Positions 53,044-61,160 of a stretch of 64,000 nucleotides of DNA are shown in pieces. The DNA lies in NCBI RefSeq assembly GCF_000067165.1, contig NC_010162.1, forward strand, positions 8,377,001 to 8,441,000. Direction: 5' to 3'. A program made the translations under genes and the position numbers. This DNA comes from Sorangium cellulosum So ce56 (GTDB lineage Bacteria; Myxococcota_A; Polyangia; Polyangiales; Polyangiaceae). The notes beneath the pieces are model-generated. The model saw nothing but the letters and a program-made list of their open reading frames with translations, made no database searches and was not told where the DNA came from. Numbering within the stretch: the stretch's first letter is position 1; each line of letters opens with the position of its first letter.

Positions 53044-54656
53044 ACACGGTAATCGTGCCCGCGCAGGAGACGCTCTTCGACGAGATCAAGCGGTACGTCC
53101 GCTTCAGCGAGCAGGACGAGCGCTGGCTCGCCGTGCTCCGCGCGCACGCGGAGCCGCACTTCCCCCGCATCGCCGACGAGTTCTACGATCGCATCCGCGA
53201 GCACGAGGGCGCGCACGACGTCTTCACCGGCGAGGAGCAGGTGGAGCGGCTCAAGCGATCGCTCGTCCGCTGGATGACGCGCATCTGCACGGGGCCCTAC
53301 GACGGCGCGTACTTCGACGAGAGCGCGAAGATCGGGCGGATCCACGTCCGGGTGGGCCTCCCCCAGCGGTACATGTTCACGGCGATGACGCTCATCCGGC
53401 TCGCGTTCCACGAGATCGCCCAGGGCGCGCTCGGCGCGGAGGTGATCCCGGTCAGGGCGGCGGTGAGCAAGGTGCTCGATCTCGAGCTCGCCATCATGCT
53501 CGAGACGTACCGCGACGATTTCCTCGCGCGCGCGCAGCGCACCGAGCGCCTGGACCGCGAGGAGGTCGGCCGCACGCTCGCGCGCACGGAGCACCGGTAC
53601 AAGAGCGCGGTCGAGCTGGCCCGCGTCCTCGTCGTGGGCCTCGACGCGCAGGCGATCGTGCGGCTCTTCAACCGGGAAGCGGAGCGGATCACGGGGCTCG
53701 CGCGCGAGGACGTGCTCGGGGTGCCGTTCGTCGAGGCGCTCCTCCCCGAGGAGATCCGCGCGGATCACGGCGCGCTCGTGGAGGACGTCGCCGCGGGCCG
53801 CCGCCCCAGCGTCGATCTGCTGGAGAGCATCGTGCGCACGCGCGCCGGCAAGATCCGCGATCTGCGCTGGCAGCTCGCGTACGCGCCTTCCGCGGCCGAC
53901 GACGAGGTGGTGCTGTTCGCGATCGGGCAGGACACGACCGACGAGAACGCGCTCGCCGCGCGCGTGCGCCAGAGCGAGAAGCTCGCCGCGGTGGGGACCC
54001 TCGCGGCCGGCCTCGCGCACGAGATCAGGAACCCGCTGAACGGCGCGCAGCTCCACGTGACCTTCCTCGAGCGGGGGCTCGCGCGCGCCGGCCTGAAGGA
54101 CCCGGACACGCTGGAGGCGATCCAGGTCGTCCGCGACGAGATCCGCCGCCTCTCGGCGCTCGTCAGCGAGTTCCTGGACTTCGCCCGGCCGAAGCCGCTG
54201 GACCTCCGGCCGACGCCCGTCGTCCCGCTCTGCGAGCGGGCGGCGCGCGTCGCGGCGTCGTCGGACGGCGCCGGCGCGCAGGCCGCGGTGAAGGTCGACT
54301 TGCCCTCGACCGACATCATGCTCGACCTCGATCCCGCGAAGATCGAGCAGGTCCTGCTGAACCTGCTCCGCAACGCGATCGAGGCGGTGGACGCGGCCGG
54401 AGGCGGCACGGTCACCCTCCGCGCGCGGCGGCAGCCGCGCCACGCCGTCGTCGAGGTGGAGGACGACGGCCCCGGGATCGCGAGCCCGGACGCGCCGATC
54501 TTCGATCCGTTCTTCTCGACGAAGCCGAACGGCACCGGGCTCGGGCTGGCGATCGCGCACCGCATCGTCACCGATCACGAGGGGACCATCGAGTTCCAGA
54601 GCCGCCCGGGGAAGACGCTCTTCCGCGTGACGCTCCCGCTGCGCCGCTCCGGCTGA
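53037..54656 (+). CDS. globin-coupled PAS histidine kinase
   Basis: A 539-residue cytosolic histidine kinase. A protoglobin-type sensor domain (about 8-170) has the proximal heme ligand in KIGRIHVRVGLP (His103) and helices FYDRIREHEGAHDVF before it. A PAS domain follows (about 185-300, RLFNREAERITGLARED). HisKA has the phospho-acceptor in GLAHEIRNPLNG (His328), and the ATPase domain has LNLLRNAIEAV, DDGPGI and GTGLGLAI. The family senses oxygen through heme (AfGcHK of Anaeromyxobacter is a studied example). The GTG at 53037 overlaps the previous stop; a GTG at 53055 is also possible. It likely phosphorylates one of the two response regulators encoded after it. Confidence 0.92.
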   Translation: MVDTVIVPAQETLFDEIKRYVRFSEQDERWLAVLRAHAEPHFPRIADEFYDRIREHEGAHDVFTGEEQVERLKRSLVRWMTRICTGPYDGAYFDESAKIGRIHVRVGLPQRYMFTAMTLIRLAFHEIAQGALGAEVIPVRAAVSKVLDLELAIMLETYRDDFLARAQRTERLDREEVGRTLARTEHRYKSAVELARVLVVGLDAQAIVRLFNREAERITGLAREDVLGVPFVEALLPEEIRADHGALVEDVAAGRRPSVDLLESIVRTRAGKIRDLRWQLAYAPSAADDEVVLFAIGQDTTDENALAARVRQSEKLAAVGTLAAGLAHEIRNPLNGAQLHVTFLERGLARAGLKDPDTLEAIQVVRDEIRRLSALVSEFLDFARPKPLDLRPTPVVPLCERAARVAASSDGAGAQAAVKVDLPSTDIMLDLDPAKIEQVLLNLLRNAIEAVDAAGGGTVTLRARRQPRHAVVEVEDDGPGIASPDAPIFDPFFSTKPNGTGLGLAIAHRIVTDHEGTIEFQSRPGKTLFRVTLPLRRSG

Positions 54657-54698
54657 CCTCCGCCGCTCTCCTGGCCGCGCGCGACCGCGGCTCTGGGG

Positions 54699-54715
54699 CT
54701 GGCACGCAACTTGGT
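54699..54715 (+). promoter_or_regulatory. sigma54 (-24/-12)-like promoter
   Basis: CTGGCACGCAACTTGGT. The -24 part is a perfect TGGCACG; the spacing of ten bases between the GG and the -12 dinucleotide is exact, and the only change is GG for GC at -12. The expected start of transcription is near 54726, two bases before the GTG of the receiver gene, which would give a nearly leaderless mRNA. An NtrC-type activator is encoded 615 bp downstream. Confidence 0.4.
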
Positions 54716-54727
54716 AGGGATCCGGGC

Positions 54728-55168
54728 GTGGAACCGCGCAGCACCGAACAACCGCTGATCCTGCTCGTGGACGACGACGTGCAGAGCGCTCGCCTCCTCG
54801 AGCGCCTGCTCGAAGAGGACGGCTTCCGGGTGGAGCTGGCCACCAACGGCGCGCTCGCCATCGCGCGGCTGGCCCGCCGTCCGATGCCGGACATCCTCGT
54901 GACCGATTTCCGGATGCCCCACGCCGATGGAATCGCTGTCGCGCGCTACGCGAGATCGCTCCGGCCGGATCTCCCGCTGTTCTTCTTCACCGGGTATCCC
55001 GACCTCGTGGCGCGCCTCGGGCGAGGGCTGGAGCCCGCGGCGGTTGTACACACGAAGCCGATCGACTACATCGCCCTGAGCGACGAGCTCCGCGCCACCG
55101 CGGACGCGGCGCTCTCCGACGCCTCGCGCGCGACGCGGCCGAGCTCCCCCTTCCCTTCCCCGGCCTGA
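54728..55168 (+). CDS. single-domain response regulator
   Basis: A 146-residue receiver protein: LILLVDDDVQSARLL, the phospho-acceptor in VTDFRMPHADG (Asp60) and the conserved Lys in VVHTKPIDY. No output domain; the last 20 residues are Ser/Pro-rich. It lies 71 bp after the globin kinase gene and is a likely direct partner. AGGGA lies seven bases before the GTG start. Confidence 0.88.
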   Translation: MEPRSTEQPLILLVDDDVQSARLLERLLEEDGFRVELATNGALAIARLARRPMPDILVTDFRMPHADGIAVARYARSLRPDLPLFFFTGYPDLVARLGRGLEPAAVVHTKPIDYIALSDELRATADAALSDASRATRPSSPFPSPA

Positions 55169-55340
55169 GCAGGGGCGCGCCAGGCCTGGCGAACGGCTTG
55201 CGCCGGGGTGCAACGGCTGCGGGGCCCGCCGCCTGCCCCGGCGCGGCCCTCCCGCCGGCCCCCCTCGAGCCGCGCGGCCGCGCGGTCGCCGAACGAGTGT
55301 CGCGGCGCCTCGCGGACACGGTATGTTCGGAAGGAACGAT

Positions 55341-56735
55341 ATGAACGCTGAGAAGAGGCAGAGCTCGAGGGTGCTCGTCGTGGACGACGAGGCGAGCGCG
55401 CGCTCGGGGCTGGAGAAGCTGTTGCGCCAGGAGGGTTATACCGTCGACGCGGCGGCGGACGGCGTCGAGGCGGTCGAGGTCGCGGCGGAGCGGCCGCCGG
55501 ACGTCGTCATCACGGACCTGAAGATGCCGAGGATGGATGGGGTGGCGCTGCTCGGGAAGCTGCGCGAGCAGGATCCGGCGCTGCCGGTGATCGTCGTCAC
55601 CGCGTTCGGGGACGTGACCTCGGCGGTGCTGGCGATGCGGGCGGGGGCCGAGGATTACCTGACGAAGCCGGTCGACTTCGACGCGCTCCTCCTCACGCTG
55701 GAGCGCGCCCTCGAGCGGAGCGCGCTCCGGGTCGAGGCGGAAAACCTCCGCCGGCAGCTGCGGGAGCGCCAGGGCGAGGGCGTGGAGGGGCTCATCGGGA
55801 CGAGCCCGGCGATGCAGAGGGTCTACCGGATGGCCCGGCAGGTGGCCGGCGCGCGGGCGACGGTGCTCATCACCGGCGAGAGCGGCACGGGCAAGGGCGA
55901 GCTCGCGCGCGCGATCCACGCGAAGGGCTCGCGCGCCAAAGGGCCCTTCGTGACCCTGCACTGCGCGGCGCTCGCGGAGTCCCTGCTCGAGAGCGAGCTG
56001 TTCGGCCACGAGCGCGGCGCGTTCACCGGCGCCGACAAGCGGCGCATCGGGCGGTTCGAGCAGGCGCACGGCGGGACGCTCTTCCTCGACGAGGTCGGCG
56101 AGATCGCCCCCTCGACGCAGGTGAAGCTGCTCCGCGTCCTCCAGGAGAGGACGTTCGAGCGCGTCGGCGGGAACGACGCCGTGACCGTCGACGTGCGGCT
56201 CATCGCGGCGACGAACCGCGATCTCGCGGCGGCGGTGCAGGAGGGCCACTTCCGGGAGGACCTCTACTACCGGCTCAACGTCGTCCACATCGACATGCCG
56301 CCGCTGCGCATCCGCGACACCGACGTGCTGCTCCTGGCGAATCACTTCCTGCGCCGGTTCGCGGCGGAGAACCACCGCAAGATCGAGGGGTTCACCGACG
56401 AGGCCCGGGCGAAGCTCATCGCGCACCGGTGGCCGGGGAACGTGCGGGAGCTCGAGAACGCGATCGAGCGGGCGGTCGTCCTGTGCGACGACGCGCGCAT
56501 CGACGCGGAGCACCTCCCCATCGACGCGGCGCCGGTCGCCAAGGGGGCCCTGCGGATCCCGGGCGCCACCATGGCGGAGATAGAGCGCTATGCCATCCTG
56601 TCGACGCTCGAGGCGACGAACGGCTCGACGACGCGCGCGGCCGAGCTCCTGGACATCAGCATACGCACCATCCAGTACCGCCTGCACGAATATGGGCTGA
56701 CGGCGAAGTCCAAGCGCCCGCCGGCGGCGCAGTAG
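55341..56735 (+). CDS. NtrC-type sigma54 response regulator
   Basis: A 464-residue transcription activator. Receiver domain 8-125 with Asp59 (VITDLKMP) and Lys109 (YLTKP), AAA+ domain about 148-385 with Walker A GESGTGKG (179-186), an intact GAFTGA (226-231), GTLFLDEVGE and HRWPGNVREL, and a Fis-type DNA-binding domain (about 420-455, TTRAAELLDISIRTIQYRL). The Walker A Lys is present; the residue after it is Gly in place of the usual Thr or Ser. The ATG at 55341 has GGAAGGAA six bases upstream. It is the final gene of the apparent signalling operon and the likely regulator of sigma54 promoters in or near it. Confidence 0.93.
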   Translation: MNAEKRQSSRVLVVDDEASARSGLEKLLRQEGYTVDAAADGVEAVEVAAERPPDVVITDLKMPRMDGVALLGKLREQDPALPVIVVTAFGDVTSAVLAMRAGAEDYLTKPVDFDALLLTLERALERSALRVEAENLRRQLRERQGEGVEGLIGTSPAMQRVYRMARQVAGARATVLITGESGTGKGELARAIHAKGSRAKGPFVTLHCAALAESLLESELFGHERGAFTGADKRRIGRFEQAHGGTLFLDEVGEIAPSTQVKLLRVLQERTFERVGGNDAVTVDVRLIAATNRDLAAAVQEGHFREDLYYRLNVVHIDMPPLRIRDTDVLLLANHFLRRFAAENHRKIEGFTDEARAKLIAHRWPGNVRELENAIERAVVLCDDARIDAEHLPIDAAPVAKGALRIPGATMAEIERYAILSTLEATNGSTTRAAELLDISIRTIQYRLHEYGLTAKSKRPPAAQ

Positions 56736-56790
56736 AGCGGCTTCCGCCCACTCCTGCCACGTGCAGAGCGGCGGTCACCCGCACAGGAGA

Positions 56791-56865
56791 CGGGCCCAGA
56801 TCGGCGTTTTCGGCGCGCAAGCGCACTCCGGTGCGCTGAGCACCGAAAACGCCGAGGTGGGCCCG
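56791..56865. terminator. 75-nt long inverted repeat between convergent genes
   Basis: Three nested stems: CGGGCCCA/TGGGCCCG (56791-56798, 56858-56865), TCGGCGTTTTCGG/CCGAAAACGCCGA (56801-56813, 56843-56855) and AGCGCAC/GTGCGCT around TCCG (56820-56826, 56831-56837). All stems are perfect. It sits between the convergent NtrC-type and ilvE genes and would act as a two-way terminator; it is longer than usual and could be a mobile palindromic repeat. Confidence 0.7.
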
Positions 56866-56878
56866 TATCCGAAGCGGG

Positions 56879-57997
56879 TCAGACCACGTCGTGCATCCAG
56901 CCGTGGCGATCGGGGGCGAGGCCGTGCTGGATGTCGAGCAGCGCCTCCCGGAAGCGCGTCGCCACGGGGCCCGTCTCGTTGTTGTGGATGGAGAAGGTCC
57001 CCTCGCGGGACTTCACGGCGCCGATGGGCGTGATGACCGCGGCCGTCCCGCACGCGAACGCCTCGGTCATGCGGCCCTCGCGCACCGCCGCGCGCCACTC
57101 GTCGAAGGTGACCCTGCGCTCCTCCGCGGCATAGCCGAAATCCCGGGCGAGCTGGATGATGCTGTCGCGGGTGATGCCCGGCAGGAGCGTGCCTGTCAGC
57201 TCGGGGGTCACGATCACGGGGCGCCCCCGCTCCTCGTAGACGAAGAAGATGTTCATTCCCCCCATCTCCTCGACGACGCTGCGCTGGACGGCATCGAGCC
57301 AGACCACCTGCGCGCAGCCCTCGGCCGCGGCGTTCATCTGCGCGAGCAGGCTCGCGGCGTAGTTGCCCGCAAACTTGGCCGCGCCCGTGCCGCCCGGCGC
57401 CGCCCGGACGAAATCCTCCGAGATCCAGACCGTCACCGGCTTCACGCCCTGAGGGAAATACGCGCCCGCAGGCGACGCGATCACCAGGAAATCGTAGTCG
57501 CGCGACGCCCTCACCCCGAGCGCCGCCTCGGTGGCGAACATCAGCGGTCGGACATACAGGCTCTCGCCAACCGGCGAGGGGACCCATGCGCGATCCTGGC
57601 GGATCAGGGCGTCGACCGCGCCGACGAACAGGTCGACCGGCATCTCCGGCATCGCCAGCCGGCGGGCAGAGCTATTGAAGCGGCGCGCGTTCGCCTCCGG
57701 CCGGAACGTCTTGATGCGCCCGTCCGGCTGCCGATAGGCCTTGAAGCCCTCGAAGATCGCCTGACCGTAATGCAGCACCATCGCCGCAGGATCGAGCGTG
57801 ATCGGCGCGTACGGCCGGATCTGCCCCCGGAGCCAGCCCCTGTCCGCCGCGTACGGGATCACGACCATGTGCTCGGTGAACACGCGTCCGAAGGCAGGGT
57901 TCTGCATGCGCTGCGCGCGCTCCGCGTCGCCGAGGGGATGCGGCGTGGCTAGAATCTCGAGATCGACCTTCGTGACAGGCGCGCTTTCGGTGCTCAT
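56879..57997 (-). CDS. ilvE: branched-chain amino acid aminotransferase
   Basis: A 372-residue class IV PLP aminotransferase that makes Leu, Ile and Val from their 2-oxo acids and glutamate, or starts their breakdown. LHYGQAIFEGFKAYRQ (76-90), RPEANARRF, the PLP Lys in GGTGAAKFAGNYAAS (Lys208), DAVQRSVVEEMGGMN and FACGTAAVITPIG match the long (BCAT2/eukaryote-like) IlvE type, usual length about 360. In myxobacteria such enzymes also feed iso-fatty-acid synthesis. Start ATG 57997. It lies downstream of the MBL gene on the same strand, across a repeat-rich 201-bp gap. Confidence 0.93.
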   Translation of the reverse strand: MSTESAPVTKVDLEILATPHPLGDAERAQRMQNPAFGRVFTEHMVVIPYAADRGWLRGQIRPYAPITLDPAAMVLHYGQAIFEGFKAYRQPDGRIKTFRPEANARRFNSSARRLAMPEMPVDLFVGAVDALIRQDRAWVPSPVGESLYVRPLMFATEAALGVRASRDYDFLVIASPAGAYFPQGVKPVTVWISEDFVRAAPGGTGAAKFAGNYAASLLAQMNAAAEGCAQVVWLDAVQRSVVEEMGGMNIFFVYEERGRPVIVTPELTGTLLPGITRDSIIQLARDFGYAAEERRVTFDEWRAAVREGRMTEAFACGTAAVITPIGAVKSREGTFSIHNNETGPVATRFREALLDIQHGLAPDRHGWMHDVV

Positions 57998-58102
57998 CGT
58001 GCTCGACTTCCGCGGCGGACAGCGGTCGACCCGGCTCGAGTGGGCCGACGCGCGTCATCGTCGCGCGGCATTTTTCGAAAGAATCCTGGCGGGATGCAAG
58101 CA

Positions 58103-58118
58103 CTTTCTCGCGAGAAAG
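58103..58118. promoter_or_regulatory. perfect 16-bp palindrome upstream of ilvE
   Basis: CTTTCTCGCGAGAAAG reads the same on both strands. It lies 106 bp before the ilvE start codon. A dimeric regulator site is the natural reading; no regulator is identified. Confidence 0.5.
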
Positions 58119-58136
58119 CACCGCGGCGACGTAGTC

Positions 58137-58196
58137 AAGCGAGCGCGCAAGCGAGCGCGCGAGCGAGCGCGCAAGCGAGCGCGCAAGCGAGCGGCG
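58137..58196. repeat. five tandem 12-bp units AAGCGAGCGCGC
   Basis: Units at 58137, 58149, 58161 (first A is G), 58173 and 58185 (last bases GGCG). Located between the MBL gene stop and ilvE, right beside the 16-bp palindrome. Copy number may vary between strains. Confidence 0.8.
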
Positions 58197-58198
58197 CG

Positions 58199-58834
58199 TC
58201 ACGACCGCAAAAAGGGATTTCTGTCGCGCTCCTCGCCGATCGTCGTGGAGGGGCCGTGTCCGGTGACGACCCGGGTCGACGGATCGAGCGTGAGCAGCTT
58301 GCCCCGGATGGATGAGACGATCGCCCGCGAGTCGCCGCCCCACAGATCGGTCCGGCCGATGCTGCGCCGGAACAGGGTGTCCCCCGTGAACGCGACGGCG
58401 CCCGTCTCCGCGAGCACCAGGAACGAGACGCTGCCCGGCGTGTGCCCCGGCGTGTGGAGCACGTGCAGATCGAGCCCGCCCGCCTTCACGACCGCGCCGT
58501 CGTTCAGGTCGCCGTCGACCTCGCACCGCTCCGGCAGCGCAATGCCGAGCATCGCCGCCTGGACGGGGAGCATGTCGTAGAGGAAGCGGTCGGCCTCGTG
58601 AATGCGGGCCGCGGCGCCGGACCAGCGCTGGAGCGGCGCCGTGGCGCCCACGTGATCGATATGGGTGTGCGTGTGCACGATGGCCGCGACCTTCGCCCCG
58701 GCCTGCTCGACGCGCGCGCGGATCTCGTCGAAATCGCCCCCGGGGTCGATGACCACGGCGCCCTTGCTCACAGGGTCGACGAGGATCGAGCAGTTGCACC
58801 CCAGCGGACCGACGGAGAACGTCTCGAGCAGCAC
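58199..58834 (-). CDS. MBL-fold hydrolase (glyoxalase II-like)
   Basis: A 211-residue metallo-beta-lactamase-fold enzyme with HTHTHIDH (HxHxDH), GHTPGSVSF, FTGDTLFRRSIGRTD and VTGHGPSTT, the full metal-binding set of the small glyoxalase-II-like group. It may hydrolyse a thioester such as a glutathione or CoA ester. The start is uncertain: GTG 58834 (VLLETFSVGPLGCNC) puts the conserved strand at the N-terminus; the frame runs to 58927. Confidence 0.85.
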   Translation of the reverse strand: MLLETFSVGPLGCNCSILVDPVSKGAVVIDPGGDFDEIRARVEQAGAKVAAIVHTHTHIDHVGATAPLQRWSGAAARIHEADRFLYDMLPVQAAMLGIALPERCEVDGDLNDGAVVKAGGLDLHVLHTPGHTPGSVSFLVLAETGAVAFTGDTLFRRSIGRTDLWGGDSRAIVSSIRGKLLTLDPSTRVVTGHGPSTTIGEERDRNPFLRS

Positions 58835-59030
58835 AGGGCGAGCTTGTAGCACGCGGAGCCCCGACCTCCACGCGCGACATCGTCGGCGAGGCGGCGCCGC
58901 GAGCGCCGGTCGACCACCGCCGACCACCGCCCGGAGCGCGCGGCGCCGCGGCGCTGAAGGACGCGCGGAGACCTCGGATCCTCGCGGACCTCGGGTGCTC
59001 GATCCCGCGCGCGCTGGCCGCCCGCGGCCG

Positions 59031-60320
59031 CTACTTCGGGGCGCTCACGATGGTGCCGTTCATTCCGAGTCCGTTGGTCCAGTAGACGCGGGTCGCGTCG
59101 AGGGCGATGCCGTAGGGCGACGGCTCGCCGGCCGCCACGGCCCCGATGATGCCGTTCGGCAGCATCCTCATGACGTTCGGTGAGGTGGGGTCCGCCCAGT
59201 AAACGCCCGTCGCGTCGGCGGCGATGCCCCTCGGGTTCCCCTGCCCGCTCGCGATCACCGCCGGCTCTCCGCCGGTCTTGGCCACCCGCATCACGTTGCC
59301 GGTCCTGCTGGTCGTCCAGTAGACGTGCGTCGCGTCGACGGCTATCTCGCGCACCTGGCCTTGATCGACCGCCAGCGTGGTGAACGGGCCTTCGCCCCTG
59401 GAGTCCTTGGGCGCGGACATCACCATGCCGCGCTCGTTGCGCACGGTCCAGTAGACGTGCGTCTCGTCGACCGCGAGGGCGTGGGTCGTCCCGCCCCCGT
59501 CCGAGATGACGGTGAACGGCCCGTTGCCGTCCGAGTCCTTCCGCGCGCGGACCACGGAGCCGCCTTCCTCGCGGTTCGTCCAGTAGACGAACTCCTCGTC
59601 GATCGCGATGCCGAACGGATCGGGCTGCCCTGCGGCGATCGCCACCGGCGCCTCCTGCCCGCCGACCCGCGCCCTCATCACCTGACCGTCGCTCTCGCCG
59701 GCCACGCCCTGGTTGGCCCAGAAGACGTGGGTGGCGTCGGCCTTGATATCGGCCGGCTGGACCTGCGCGGTGGCGATGTTGATCGCGACGGCTTCGCCCT
59801 GCGTCCACTGCCTGACCACGCCCTGCTCCCCGTTGGTCCAGAACACGATGCCGTTGGCGACGGCGAGGTACAGCGGATCCCGCTGGCCCGAGATGTGGAT
59901 CGAGGTGCGGATGCACGTGCCGTCCCGGCAGGTGCCATCGCAGTCGACGGGGCAAGTGCCGCAATGGAGGGCGTCGTTCGTCACGTTGACCTCACAGCTG
60001 TTCTCGGCATCCGCGTCGCAATCGACGTAAACGTCCCCGCAGACCGGCGGCTCGTCGATGATGGGCCCCACGCCCCCGCTCCCGCCGCTCCCCGCGGTCG
60101 CTCCGCCCACGCCCGGCTCGCCCCCGGTGCCCTGGCCGCCCACGCCCGCCGCGCCCCCCGTGCCCGGCGCGCCGCCCTCGCCTCCTCCCGCGGAAGCCGT
60201 GGTCCCAGGACCGGACCCGCCGGTAACGAAGAGGTTCGACGCCTCAGGCGTGGAGCAAGCTGCTACGGCGAGTCCGGAAACGAGCCCGAGGAGAACGGTG
60301 CGACGCATTGTGCTGTGCAT
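59031..60320 (-). CDS. lipoprotein with Cys-rich segment and YWTD-like propeller
   Basis: A 429-residue lipoprotein. The signal peptide ends in AVAAC. A long Gly/Ala/Ser linker (about 30-85) is followed by a segment of paired cysteines (VYVDCDADAENSCEVNV, HCGTCPVDCDGTCRDGTC) of the type common in myxobacterial surface proteins. The rest (about 140-429) is six or more repeats with VYWTN / VFWANQ / GIALDATRVYWTN, a YWTD-like six-blade propeller. Binding rather than catalysis is likely. The start at 60320 has GTGGAGG five bases upstream. Confidence 0.82.
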   Translation of the reverse strand: MHSTMRRTVLLGLVSGLAVAACSTPEASNLFVTGGSGPGTTASAGGGEGGAPGTGGAAGVGGQGTGGEPGVGGATAGSGGSGGVGPIIDEPPVCGDVYVDCDADAENSCEVNVTNDALHCGTCPVDCDGTCRDGTCIRTSIHISGQRDPLYLAVANGIVFWTNGEQGVVRQWTQGEAVAINIATAQVQPADIKADATHVFWANQGVAGESDGQVMRARVGGQEAPVAIAAGQPDPFGIAIDEEFVYWTNREEGGSVVRARKDSDGNGPFTVISDGGGTTHALAVDETHVYWTVRNERGMVMSAPKDSRGEGPFTTLAVDQGQVREIAVDATHVYWTTSRTGNVMRVAKTGGEPAVIASGQGNPRGIAADATGVYWADPTSPNVMRMLPNGIIGAVAAGEPSPYGIALDATRVYWTNGLGMNGTIVSAPK

Positions 60321-61160
60321 GGAAACCTCCACCCATACAGGCTACACGAGCCTGTCGAAAAAACGCATCTGTGAACTTGATGTGTTTTCAAACCTAATTC
60401 GTCCGCGCACGACCGGTCACGCCTCGTGCGGATCCGGAGGACGATGACGCCGATGCGGCGGGCGAGGGCGCGCGTGGCAGGACAGCAGGCTCGACCCCGG
60501 CGCGTGCGGGCGCGCGGGTCCGGCCGCCCCGCGCGGGCGCGCGCGGCTGGGGCTCCGGCAATGTCGCTGGATCTACCGACAAGTGGTCGCGCTCCGCCGG
60601 CGACGGGGAGCGCCGCCCAGCGCGCAACGGGCTCTCGCCACGCCGGGGCCGCGGGCGCGACTCCGCACCTCGCGCGGCCGGCGCTCCCCGTCGCGCGGCC
60701 GTGAGGCACAGGCGATGAGGGGTCTCCGCGCGCTCGGCCGGAGACACGATGAGGCAGCGCCATCAGCGCAGGAGACGGCGCAGCCCGGCGACTCACGATC
60801 ACGGCAGAGCGGTGGAATCTCGAGAGAGCGCGCGCGGCCGCGGCGGTGGGCGCGATCTCCCGAAGGCCGCTCGGGAGGCCTGGCTCACGCGCGCTTCGTG
60901 AGCTCCAGCCTCGGCGCCGCCCGCCCGCTCCCTCGCGAGCGCCTCGCCCACGCGCCCAACCGGGAAGATGGCGCTGGGCGCGCAGGGGCGCTACCCTCCG
61001 GACGCCGCGTGTGTGAACGTACGATGTCATCCAGGGTGGATCCGCTGTTCCGCCGCGTGGCGCGCGGTCACGGGGGAGCGCGCGGCGCGGCTGTGCGAGC
61101 CCTGCGCTGCGGCCTCCTCGACAACGCCGCGCGCGGGGCTCGACCTGGAGGCGCGAACGC
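60321..61160. other. gene-free stretch, nothing recognised
   Basis: About 840 bp between divergently placed genes. All frames give Arg/Ala/Pro/Gly-rich sequence without starts, motifs or ribosome sites. A less GC-rich patch just upstream of 60360 (near 60360-60395) may hold the promoter of the minus-strand lipoprotein gene. Confidence 0.5.
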
